NCBI RefSeq assembly: GCF_030272615.1
Contig: NC_081415.1
Coordinates: 378,681,892-378,745,891, forward strand
From: Cryptomeria japonica
Taxonomy: Eukaryota > Streptophyta > Pinopsida > Cupressales > Cupressaceae
Length of the DNA: 64,000 nucleotides
Direction of reading: 5' to 3'
A program made the position numbers and the translations under genes. The notes beneath the pieces were generated by a model, which ran no database searches, was not told the DNA's origin, and was given only the letters and a program-made list of their open reading frames with translations. Shown here one piece after another: positions 10,966 through 19,950 of the stretch (position 1 is its first letter; each line of letters opens with the position of its first letter).

Positions 10966-11754
10966 CTATTTGGTTATGTGTAGCATCAGACATACTAACA
11001 GATTTCCAAATCTAAAAGTTCTTTTTTTATCCTTCTTGATTTTGGCTAAGTTGTCAATCAACTCATCTTTTAACCATTCGCATACATCAATTTTCACATT
11101 TTCTTTTACCATATCATGAGCACTTTTAATGCATAAACTGGAGACTGAGTTGAGTTTGTTTGCATGAGTTGCTTTGTACCCTAAAATCATGCTAACAAAT
11201 CTAACATTTGTATTGGTCACATCATTAATCCTCAGAGACCTTCTATCTGATGTTGCACCAGTTAACTTCGTTACTAGGTCATTGGAGACCTTCTTAGTCT
11301 TGTCAGGTTTGTTACCAGTGGAAGGTAACCCTGTTACTGCTTTCACAGCTTCCTTTGTAATCTTGTGCACTGAATCAAGCCAAAAGAATGAACCATGTAC
11401 CCTGCTTAAAACTATCCTAATCACTTCCTTGGGAAATTCAGGAATGCAGAGGATTTTAGTGAATCCTAGGGTTTCAACAACTTTATGTTCAGGTTTTACA
11501 TTTCTTGAATTGTCACATATAACAGTCCTATACATGTTTTTAATTTCTTCATCACCTAATTCCTCTATGTTGCAATGAATATACATTCTAGGGTCTTCTG
11601 CATAAACAACACCTTTTGGAATTTGGGAAAAAGCACCTGTATTGTCATCTTTCTTAGCTACCTCGGGAACTAGCTCAAACACGGGCCTAGGGCATTTTAT
11701 AACCTTGACTACTATAGGGTTTGCTATGAATTTAGGTGCAGAGGAGGATGCCAT
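10966..11754 (-). CDS. Unknown globular reading frame with a VTGLPSTG motif (non-autonomous element)
   Basis: This 262-residue frame starts at a clear ATG (MASSSAPKFIANPIVVKVIK) just over 350 bases downstream of the gag-like frame. It has balanced composition and the segment HGSFFWLDSVHKITKEAVKA followed by VTGLPSTG, a pattern I associate with uncharacterised retrotransposon-encoded plant proteins (sometimes labelled putative plant transposon protein). No protease, RT, RNase H or integrase motif occurs. It is the best candidate for a folded protein in this cassette. Role unknown. A similar x-I-x-LP pattern appears in the Athila-like element near 54770-54830, which may be chance. Confidence 0.6.
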   Translation of the reverse strand: MASSSAPKFIANPIVVKVIKCPRPVFELVPEVAKKDDNTGAFSQIPKGVVYAEDPRMYIHCNIEELGDEEIKNMYRTVICDNSRNVKPEHKVVETLGFTKILCIPEFPKEVIRIVLSRVHGSFFWLDSVHKITKEAVKAVTGLPSTGNKPDKTKKVSNDLVTKLTGATSDRRSLRINDVTNTNVRFVSMILGYKATHANKLNSVSSLCIKSAHDMVKENVKIDVCEWLKDELIDNLAKIKKDKKRTFRFGNLLVCLMLHITK

Positions 11755-12104
11755 GATGATAAATACCTTTTTCTGCCTTTAGATGGATTGATTGTTGAAG
11801 TGTTTTGCCTCTTTGCTCGAAATGCCTTAGCTCGGAAATCTTCGTGCTCTCTAAAAGTTTGAATGCTCGGTGAAGTGAAATGGAGCCAAAACCTTATTTT
11901 ATAAAGTCTTTTCTACTACCTACCACATCAATTGCTTGCCGGTAATTTATTAGCTTAACTTTATTTGTCGGTGATGAGTGTTTTTTTTTTTCAACTTCTT
12001 TTCTCTAACCGAGGGAATAATGGCACATGTGTCATTAGATTGCCAAAACCTCAAGATAATTTTCTTCAATTAGATGAAGAACATCCTGTTGGTGGAGCAT
12101 TGCT
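11755..12104 (-). other. Spacer between gag-like gene and second reading frame
   Basis: This 350-base stretch is AT-rich near 11940-12000. At its upstream end it carries a short repeated unit (CTACCGGTGGAGCAT-like, about 12088-12170, overlapping the gag-like C-terminus) that encodes Pro-Pro-Val/Ile-Gly repeats on the minus strand. No other signal is recognised. Confidence 0.4.
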
Positions 12105-13238
12105 CTATCCTATCGGTGGAGCATCATATTGTCCTACCGGTGGAGCATTTGTTGATTCTACCGGTGGAGGAGTATCCCTAATATTTAGATCACCTTTTCT
12201 AATCCATTGCTTTGAGAATTCTTGCTTAACCTCTTCAACCTTTTCTTTACCTTTCAAACTAGTACTTTTGTTGTCTACTAGTGTACCTTTACTTCTACAA
12301 AATTTAGAAATATGACCAATCTTGTTACATGCATAACAAGTTACATTATTTTTCTGAATAGCTTTCCCATAACCTATGCCGGTTTGTGATCTGCATTGAT
12401 TTGATAAATGACCAAATCTTCCACAAACATAACATCTTACATTCATTCTGCAATTTTCAGAGTTATGACCAATTTTGTTGCATTTGGAGCATTGACTAGT
12501 GGGAGGATTGATATTCTGATAATTCCTAGATCTACATTCATTTGCCCTATGACCATATTTATTGTAGTTAAAGCATTTTCCATTGAATTTGTAAGTATTA
12601 GAAGGTCTTACCAGTTTGCTGCGATCCTGGGTATTTGCAGTACCGGAGCTTTCTCCAACTTCAAATCCAATTCCAGAAGTGTCACCTTTGGGTTTTTGAT
12701 TCTTCAATAAGGTACCAAGTTCTTCTGAGCTTTTCTTGAAATTTTCTTTGTGTTGATTTGCAGTTTCCAATTCCCTTTCCAAGATTTCTTTTTGTCTCAT
12801 TAGTTCATTCAAGTCATTCTCAGTATGCATCAGATCTGTTTTCAACATGTCATTCTCATAGCTAAGTCTTGTGTTCTCATTTGCTGCATCACTTAGTCTT
12901 CTGGTCAATTCTTCTTCATTCTTCTTCCTGTCCTCAATCTCTTTGCAAAATCTCATAGTCATATCCTGTATTTCATTTTTTGTTGTCATGATATCTTGTT
13001 TCAATTTGCTTATCATATCATTTAGTGATTCCTTTTCATCATTCTCATTTTGCAATTTTTCACAAAGTTCTCTTCTCTTATTTCTTGTAACAGTAAGATT
13101 TTTTTGAAGTGCCTGAATAATGTCTTGAGCTGCTTTTAAATCATCTTGTAATTTGATATTTTTCAACTTCTCTGCATCATAGTCAGTAAGAGCTCCTTCA
13201 AGTTGCTTCATCAGATTTTCCATCTTTACCAGTGTCAA
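12105..13238 (-). CDS. gag: Gag-like protein: long coiled coil plus four CCHC zinc knuckles
   Basis: This 377-residue frame starts about 40 bases after the primer-binding site, the normal gag position. Residues 1-180 form a long charged coiled coil. Four retroviral-type CCHC knuckles follow between about residues 223 and 322 (CFNYNKYGHRANEC, CSKCNKIGHNSENC, CYVCGRFGHLSNQC, CYACNKIGHISKFC). The tail is Pro-rich with PPV/PPIG repeats. Knuckles bind RNA and the coiled coil probably drives assembly. Four knuckles is more than the one or two usual in plant Copia Gag. The fragment at 40000-40990 has the same coil plus multi-knuckle plan. Confidence 0.8.
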   Translation of the reverse strand: MTLVKMENLMKQLEGALTDYDAEKLKNIKLQDDLKAAQDIIQALQKNLTVTRNKRRELCEKLQNENDEKESLNDMISKLKQDIMTTKNEIQDMTMRFCKEIEDRKKNEEELTRRLSDAANENTRLSYENDMLKTDLMHTENDLNELMRQKEILERELETANQHKENFKKSSEELGTLLKNQKPKGDTSGIGFEVGESSGTANTQDRSKLVRPSNTYKFNGKCFNYNKYGHRANECRSRNYQNINPPTSQCSKCNKIGHNSENCRMNVRCYVCGRFGHLSNQCRSQTGIGYGKAIQKNNVTCYACNKIGHISKFCRSKGTLVDNKSTSLKGKEKVEEVKQEFSKQWIRKGDLNIRDTPPPVESTNAPPVGQYDAPPIG

Positions 13239-13279
13239 GATCTTCCTGAAGATGTTAGGCTTCTAAAAATAGAGGACCA

Positions 13280-13292
13280 GGCTCTGATACCA
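13280..13292 (-). promoter_or_regulatory. Primer-binding site, initiator Met tRNA type
   Basis: On the minus strand TGGTATCAGAGCC starts two bases after the LTR end. This is the standard complement of plant initiator Met tRNA used by most Copia elements, and it fixes the element's orientation. Confidence 0.92.
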
Positions 13293-13294
13293 AT

Positions 13295-14153
13295 TGTTAG
13301 GGTTCCCACAGATACTGAGAGGGGGGGGCGAATCAGTATCTGATCGGTAATGTGTTTTTCTTAAAATAGAACATGCAGAACATAAAGTAACAGTGTACCG
13401 ATATGCAAGAATTAATGTAATTAACAGAATCAAAAACATCCACATAAAAAGAACACCATAACACAAGATGTTTAATGAGGAAACCCAGTGTGGGAAAAAT
13501 CTCGATGGGATTTGTGACCCACAATATTCACTTACTGGCCAATAAGAGATTATTACTTACAATAGGGGCCTGCACATGCAGGAAGGCCAACTGCCTAGAG
13601 CGCACTACTCAATAAGAAGTCACACTGACTTACAATAAGGATTATGCAAATCCAATGATCTGTACTACTTTACAATAGCATCTTCAATGCCAGATTTAGT
13701 ACTGGTTCTTGCTCTGTTCTTTACATATACCCTTGACCTACAATTCGCACATTAGGTCTGCCTTATAATTTTCTTTATGCTTCCTCTCCATATCCTACAA
13801 ATGACTACAATGATCTCTTTTATATACAAGAGTCATTTTACAATTTGCCAAGTCGGCTTACAATAATAAACAAAATATTACATATCAAAAATCCTGTCAG
13901 CCTCTGTGCCGGTATACATCTTTTCTTCTGTGTCGGTGCTGGTGTAGAGTGATCTTGCTAATGCCAGTATAATGTCTTGCTTGAATAATGCTTTACTGGT
14001 AGAATGCCTTGCCAGTGCCATAGGATTGCAAGGTTGCCTGTGTAATGATTTGCCGGTATAATGGCTTGTCGGTGCCATAGGATTGCAAGGTTGCCATCAA
14101 TGACAAAACCTTCAATCCACACAATGTCTCATTGGAGTGTCCATATGCCAGCA
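13295..14153 (-). repeat. 5' LTR of the non-autonomous Copia-like element
   Basis: This 859-bp sister of 7409-8309 is followed by the target duplication TAAAC at 14154-14158. On the minus strand it would carry the promoter and start of the transcript. It has one fewer 41-bp minisatellite unit. Confidence 0.9.
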
Positions 14154-15003
14154 TAAACAACCTGCCAAGCTTCTGATCATCGAAGGCATGAGTATCCTGA
14201 AAGACACAATTCTAATTAATAGGAAACAAAATTTTGTAACTGGCAGTATAAACATCCATCAAGAAAACCCAGAAAACCATAAGAAACAAGCAATACAAAA
14301 TGCATAGAGCTGATGAGCATATATAAAGAAAAAATAAACATCATTATTCCATAACCTCATACCACAAGCAGCCATAAAATCACACAAGCCTGACAGTCCA
14401 TCTCATAAAAAAAATTGGTGTGAAACCATAAAGCCACACGAGCCGTAATACATTCCTCGTACCAGCAAAGGCTCTCAAGGCACCACACTACAAAGAAGGA
14501 ATCATTAACAATGCCTTAAAATAGAAAGCTCGTGCAAAGAAAAGTAGTACGGTAGATATCATAAAACATCAAGAGAAGATCATACACCTTACCCAAGACT
14601 TCACCAATCAACACATCATCTTAGAAGCAAAGAACCGGCCAACACATTCCTTGCAATCATTAACAAGGATGCAATCAAATGACATCAAGTAGAGAGCCAA
14701 AAAATAGGCCCCGTACTCCATCCCACCAAAAAAACATAAATATTAATAATTCCAAGTAAAGTATGAGGTCGAGGCAGAGCGTAAGAGGATGACCCAAAAA
14801 TATTCAAATAAAATCCCCAGGAAAGTGCTAAGATCTCACAGGAAAAGGAAGAAAGAAATAAACATCTATATCCTCCAACATTTGAATATTCTCATCTAAT
14901 GCCTTATTAGCCAAAAATTTGCAATAAAATTTGCTTCCCTATAACAATGAGAAATAGAATATGAATTAAAAAAATTAAGTTGTAACAAAATTTTATCCAA
15001 CCA
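14154..15003 (-). other. LINE region between RNase H and the insertion
   Basis: This is LINE sequence on the minus strand. From 15003 downwards a decayed RNase H tail is readable (SYSISHCYREANFIANF), interrupted by a stop and a frameshift. A stop-rich stretch follows to about 14200, and then the frame that continues into 6913-7408. No other gene is seen here. Confidence 0.5.
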
Positions 15004-15375
15004 CTATTGTAAATGCCAGGAATTACAAACTCGATTAGCTACAACATAAAAGACCACCATGGAATCTCCTTCAATCACAACATCTTTAAAATTCAATGCA
15101 ATTAACAAATCTAGACCAACAAAAAGTGCTTGGAATTCCATAGCATTATTAGTCCCCTCTGGGATACACTGACACCTTGCCCTAATAATTTTGGAAACAA
15201 CATCAGTAACCACCACCCCAATGGCAGACTTACCCAGGTTGCCATGTGAGGCACCATCAAAATTTAGCTTATACTTGGACATAGGAGGTGGCAACCAAGT
15301 CACCTCCTTTCTATTGATTTTAGAAGCCATATTCCTAGAAATAGCACCCTGAGGAGGGAGTAAATGCAAGGCCAA
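15004..15375 (-). pseudogene. LINE RNase H domain
   Basis: The segment YKLNFDGASHGNLGKSAIGV, then NNAMEFQALFVGLD and VVIEGDSMVV, shows the plant L1 RNase H plan. It has the three acidic residues (FDG, the Glu of NAMEF, GDS) that chelate the metal ions used to cut the RNA strand of RNA/DNA hybrids. The frame closes at 15004 (HLQ then a stop), but the typical C-terminal motif follows on in another frame, so the domain is slightly broken. It lies downstream of the zinc-binding domain, as in plant L1 ORF2. Confidence 0.85.
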
Positions 15376-15390
15376 CCAATGCCTTGCAAT

Positions 15391-16187
15391 CTAGCTATCC
15401 CAAGAAGAAAAAGAACATCGAGAACCCAAACCCTTGTAAATAAAGGCCAATATAGATTCTGAAATGGATTTCTCTATACAGTAAAGTACATCCAATAGGG
15501 AGGAAACCTTTTTCCTAAAAATTCTATTGTTCCTCTCCAGCCAAATATTCCAGATCAGAATAGAAGGGGCAATGTTCCACAGACAAGCATAAAAAGAGGA
15601 TGAGCACAAAGAAGGCCAAATCCTAAAGTGAGACTGTAAATCCCCACATAATGCTACAGACCAATTCAATTTACCAAAAAGCCAATACCAACACTTTGAA
15701 GCAAAGGGACAATGAATAAAAAGGTGATATGTCAATTCCAAAGAACAACCACACAATACACAAGGAAACACAATAGTGATCCCAAGTCTATCTAACCTCA
15801 TACTAGTGAGAACTCTATTGTGAATAGCAAGCCGAGCAAAAGCACCTTCCTTTGGAAGACAAGCACTATGCCAAAAAATTCTAGAGGGCCACAAATTCCC
15901 CTTGCAGCTAGTAGGTAAAAACTCATACCCATCATTAACCGAATACCCCCAAACTTAGAATGGATCCAAATTAATTGATCACTTTCTAAAAAAATAATTT
16001 GGCACTTATTTAACTCCTCAACATAAGCGGATTTAATCTCTTGCCTAACAGGGAATGATTCTATCGATTTCCATCTAGCAACCGACACAAGACCAGACAA
16101 ATCCAAATAAAAGTAATCCACCACAAACATTCCCCAAGAAGACTTTAACAGAGACATGAGGGTCAACCAATCTCTAATACTAGTCAA
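15391..16187 (-). pseudogene. LINE ORF2 C-terminal part: reverse-transcriptase zinc-binding domain
   Basis: Two overlapping frames (15391-15894 and 15798-16187) carry the zf-RVT pattern: DQLIWIHSKFG, then LPKEGAFARLAIHNRVLTSM, then CVLCGCSLELTYHLFIHCPF, then WNIWLERNNRIF. This domain follows the RT in plant L1 ORF2 and probably aids nucleic-acid binding. A frame change between the two parts shows the copy is inactive. The RT palm itself is not present upstream, consistent with 5' truncation near 16260. Confidence 0.85.
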
Positions 16188-16260
16188 AGCAGAATAACCA
16201 TTCCAAAATGTTAGCGGTAAAGTCCATTCCTATACCCTGGGTTAGTGGAGCAGGAACTAG

Positions 16261-16520
16261 CACACAATATAATTGACCCCATGCCTTCTCCCACTACGAA
16301 GCGATCAATTTATTAAGATTTTGATAAAGTAAATCTTAATAAATTTATATCAATTATAATATCAATTTCAATTCATTTTATAATTTAATGTATTTTAATT
16401 AAGATTTATATATAAATCTTAATTAAGATACATTAATTATATATATATTTTTTTGAATTGAATAAAAAAATAAAGAGCCTTTCCTTTCTCTTATGCATGG
16501 ACACATAATACATTAATTTA
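16261..16520. repeat. AT-rich inverted repeats
   Basis: The interval 16385-16436 is a 52-base inverted repeat with a single mismatched pair, centred on TTTATATATAAA. Just upstream, 16307-16321 and 16331-16345 are 15-base perfect arms around a 9-base loop. Both share the core AATCTTAAT. They could be the edge of repeat A, a MITE-like remnant, or a replication-slippage product. No coding. Confidence 0.6.
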
Positions 16521-17105
16521 GGTGTAATGACTTTAAGTCATAACCCTAATGGTAATTTGTTTTCTCAAAAAAAAAGAAAGAGAAGTGTAAAAAGCCCATC
16601 CAAATCTATGAATTAGAGAATGCATTGTAAAAGATTGAACCCTAAATTTCTCTATTTTTCCATTTTGCCTCTCGTGGGAGGAGATCTGAGCTCGTGGTCG
16701 CCATGCACACTCTTTGGGAGCTCGACTAGGGTTTTGAAACTAAGACTTAATTTTTGACCTTCCTGGCATGGTGAGTACTCCTTTTCATCAGAAATCTTCT
16801 ACGAAATCTTTTTTCATGCATGAAATTTGACTGCATGCGCGGTTTTTTTAATTTCACTACATATGTCCATACCTAGAGTTTCATATCATGACTGAGGATA
16901 ATCTCATTATGAGCTATTATATTAGGATTTGATCATATTTGAACACATTCGTATGGACTATCCATTGAGTTTAGACAATTAACTATGTAAAATATTGTAA
17001 TCTTTGAAGCTTTTACTATTGAGACTGTGGTAAATAGAAATACTTCTTGATTGAAGATTTGACTAGTATTTGATGTTTCAATCATGTTCCTCTTTTTGTG
17101 TATAG
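16521..17105 (+). other. Leader-like non-coding sequence, contiguous with repeat A before the Tat insertion
   Basis: The Tat target duplication shows that 17105 was once joined to 34652, so this stretch belongs to the same pre-insertion sequence as repeat A copy 2. It contains a transcribed-leader-like stretch (about 16600-16770) ending CTGGCATG followed by GTGAGTACTC, a strong splice-donor match. No protein frame longer than about 30 codons is convincing. Whether this is the 5' part of repeat A cannot be tested here because the matching part of copy 1 is outside the window. Confidence 0.4.
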
Positions 17106-18246
17106 TGTGTGTGTGAAAAAGTGAACCTGTAGCTATAAGCACAACACTTCAATTAAGTCATTATATGCATGCTTAGTAATCAATAATCAATAAGAAATAA
17201 ACCATAGCAAAGCGACTAATTGCCTTCTAAAAGATGCGAGTATAAGATTGCTCTCAGATTTTTATAAGCAATACCAGTGACTAGACTACACCAAGACGAA
17301 GGATTTAATCTATATGATATTAAGCTATATGGATGCAAGATGGATGAATAATTCAAGCAATAATAATCAATTCAGGCAACAATGGATGCAAGCAATAATG
17401 GATGCAAATAATCTAAAAAGCACAATAATCTTCAATGACTCTAGAGCGAAATTAGCATGATAATAATCTCCAAGCATGTTCTCAAAAATCTCTGGGGTGA
17501 ATTGGAATGAGAGCTGAAGACTGAATTTATAGAGAATCACAAGAGAAAAAGCTTAATTTAGGATTAATTGAAATAATTGAGAAATTAGATTCAGTTAACC
17601 TTGAGATAGATTCCAATTATAGTTTAATTGAAATGCATTCAAATTAGAAGTCCAAGTTGCATTGGAAAATAATAATAAATTAATTCCATGCATATAGGAT
17701 AAAAATAGATAATTCTTTAATTCATTCAAGAAAAGGGTCTTTTCAATGCAACTGAACTTCTTTTTCTAAAAAGCTTTGAGTTCCAATTTTAGAGAATAAT
17801 TCAATAATTCAATTAAATTGCTTTTCTGATTTCAAGTTCTAAATTTAGAAAAAGAAATAATATCTCAAGTTTGATTTCTCTCTCAATTCAATTCTTTTTT
17901 TTTTGTTTTATTTTCAATTCAACTCTTTGTAATAAATTAATTCATCTTTTGTAATAAATTAATCCTTTTTGCATGATTGAATGATAAATTTATTAATTAA
18001 TTAAATATGCAAGGATATTTAATAAATTAAAATGGGATAATTGATCAAAATGATATTTTTGGAAATGATTTGATTAATTAAATAAATATTTAATTAATAT
18101 TGAGTAGTTGATTTGCCATGTGATTTTTGATAATTAAAGAATTAATAATGTGCTCAAGATTGATTTAATTGCCTTTGATTAGGACCTTGGTGATGTTGTC
18201 AAGATTAGGGCCCCATGGTTTAGATGACCAATTTTAGGATATTACA
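17106..18246 (-). repeat. 3' LTR of the Tat element
   Basis: This 1141-bp repeat is about 98% identical to 33504-34646. On the plus strand it starts TGTGTGTGTG and ends ATTACA; on the minus strand it starts TGTAAT. It is AT-rich, with several AATAAATT stretches. Small reading frames inside it are not genes. Confidence 0.93.
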
Positions 18247-18249
18247 TTG

Positions 18250-18262
18250 GCCCCTCTTTGAA
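18250..18262 (-). promoter_or_regulatory. Polypurine tract of the Tat element
   Basis: On the minus strand, CAAAGAGGGGCC lies next to the 3' LTR, the expected place for priming plus-strand DNA. It confirms minus-strand orientation. Confidence 0.8.
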
Positions 18263-19590
18263 TTAATGTGTGATATCTAGGAGATGCCAGTTCTGAACTT
18301 GATTGATCACGAACTAGATAAAAAGCAAAGTGTTTAGCTTGATTCAAAGCGACAAAGCTGAATGAAGTCTGATTAAAGTGATACCGATCCTGAACTTGAT
18401 TGAACTGAGGAATGATAGAAAACAAAGATACCGAACTTGAACTTGATTGATCAAGAAGCGGATCTTACTGATCTAGAACTTGATTGATCTTAGATGTAGT
18501 GAGTGATGATAAAAATTGATCTTGAACTTGATTGATCAAGACATGATAAGTGAAGAATGAACCATTCAGCTTGATCAAGAAACAAATACTGAACACCTGC
18601 TTAGATTTAGTGTGATCAAAGAAACTCTTTAAACTTTTGATTGAGTTTAAACGAATAATCAGTTCGACTTGAAGCGATGAAATTGATTAATGTTAAGAGA
18701 TTAATTCAGATGAAAGACAAATATCAGCTTGATTTAAAGCAATGAAACTGATATGCCCCTAGCGATTGATTTGATTCAGATGATCAAGAGATCTCAACTT
18801 GATGTGAAGTGATGAAGCTGAGATGCCCCTTAGCAATAAGGATTTTTTTTCTTTAATTGAAAAGATTTTGCTTGACTTTTGATGAAGATTTGAAAATTTT
18901 TCTCGACTATGAGGATGTGAGGTCATAAGGTCATGAGTATGCCCCCTCGGGAGCGAAATCGAAAGATAGTGAGGGATTGATTATAGGCAATTGTTTGGCG
19001 AAAATAAGTTATTTGAACACAAATTGATTCTAAGGATTTTTAAAAAAAAAATTTGGCATTGATTGATGAGAAATTTAGCGTAGAGTTGATTGAAATGTTG
19101 ATGTGTAGAACAAAATTAAATTTAGATTCAACATTGAAATTTGAGCGCAATTTGAAGAAAGAATGAGCATTTGATGAAAAAAGCGCTAAGTGGTCAAAAT
19201 TATGAAATTGACTAGCAAAATGATCTCGAATTTTGATTTCGATCCTGAAAATGGAATCAAAGCAGGCAAATTAGCTAAGGGTACAATTTTCATAACCATC
19301 AGAGCAAGTTGAAAAATTAGGTTTTAGGCTATATATAGGACGAAAGTGTCATTTTCAAATCATTTTAACCCTCCAAGTTTGAAAATTCAAAAAGCCTTCT
19401 GTGAAGAAAAATGGTGGTACCTACTTGTCAGCATCGATTTGAGTGCTAGAGACGTCACAATTGACCCCGAAACTACAAGCCAGTGGTAAGTGATCGATCT
19501 TTAGCCTCTTTATGTTTCCAATTTTGAATTTTTTTGTTTATTTTTCACATTTTTCATGGGTTTTGGGTCGGGTGTCATGGTTTATCATGC
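18263..19590. repeat. Non-coding tail with degenerate GAACTTGATTGATC repeats
   Basis: Between about 18290 and 18580 the motif GAACTTGATTGATC recurs at least five times in slightly altered form, each followed by variable sequence. Related CAGCTTGAT...GATGCCCCT units appear near 18725-18835. From 18840 to 19590 the sequence is AT-rich without coding. The block lies between the polypurine tract and the antisense PMD frame and may include that frame's promoter. Confidence 0.5.
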
Positions 19591-19604
19591 AAGATAGGAT
19601 CCTG

Positions 19605-19812
19605 TCTCGTACAAGAAACTGGCAAATTTTCTTTTGTCATTTGAAGCCATTAGATTTATCATATGGGATTCACCCTTGTGTTGTACGACAAGTCGGTTAG
19701 AAGACCATTTTGTCATACGATGTGTAAAAGTTTGTCATTCGAGGTTATTTTCTCATACGAGAGCCATTCCTAACTCGTATGAGATGTTGTTTGACTATGT
19801 TTTGTCGTTTGA
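19605..19812. repeat. Cluster of TCGTAYGA-like palindromes upstream of the PMD frame
   Basis: Variants of the 8-base palindrome occur here at short spacing: CTCGTACAAG, TTGTACGACA, TGTCATACGA, CTCATACGAG, CTCGTATGAG. The same motif is clustered in the element's 5' leader (31600-31890 and 33195-33390). Confidence 0.55.
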
Positions 19813-19950
19813 AAAATAGTGATCATTTTTGAAAGTGTAAACATGAAATTTTGCTTTTTCATTTGACTTATTTGGATTTGCGTGATGTTTAACTTCTCTT
19901 GTAGACTCATGTGGAATATTTTTTGATGCTTGTTGTTGGGTTTTTTGTAG

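Larger units (their letters stand above)
7409..14153 (-). mobile_element. Non-autonomous Ty1/Copia (Sirevirus-like) element, complete ends, no pol
   Basis: Both LTRs are present (7409-8309 and 13295-14153), beginning TGTTAGGG on the plus strand and ending CA, and flanked by the target duplication TAAAC (7404-7408 and 14154-14158). On the minus strand come the LTR, an initiator-Met primer site, a gag-like gene with four CCHC knuckles, about 3.2 kb of unknown reading frames, polypurine tracts and the LTR. No protease, integrase, RT or RNase H is visible, so mobility would need proteins supplied by another element. The LTRs differ by roughly 4% (hand count, 30-35 differences). At an assumed conifer-like rate near 2e-9 per site per year this is very roughly 10 million years. 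It looks structurally whole; the coding has about five breaks. Confidence 0.85.
6492..16260 (-). mobile_element. L1-type LINE, 5'-truncated, split by a Copia-like element
   Basis: The minus-strand order is reverse-transcriptase zinc-binding domain (15391-16187), RNase H (15004-15375), a further reading frame (14190 into 6913), a 3' untranslated region and a poly(A) tail, seen as poly(T) at 6492-6500. The coding RT core and ORF1 are absent, so only about 3 kb of the 3' part is present. This is usual for L1 insertions, which truncate at the 5' end during target-primed reverse transcription. The element at 7409-14153 interrupts it with the 5-bp duplication TAAAC. I could not find the LINE's own target duplication near 16260; the right boundary is approximate. 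Confidence 0.75.

Noticed and set aside
13280-13292. Match to initiator Met tRNA
   Set aside because: It is a primer-binding site; no tRNA gene fold surrounds it.
16261-16520. LINE target-site duplication
   Set aside because: Searched by eye for the sequence left of the poly(T) (CTCCCTTTATCCA) near the right end and did not find it.
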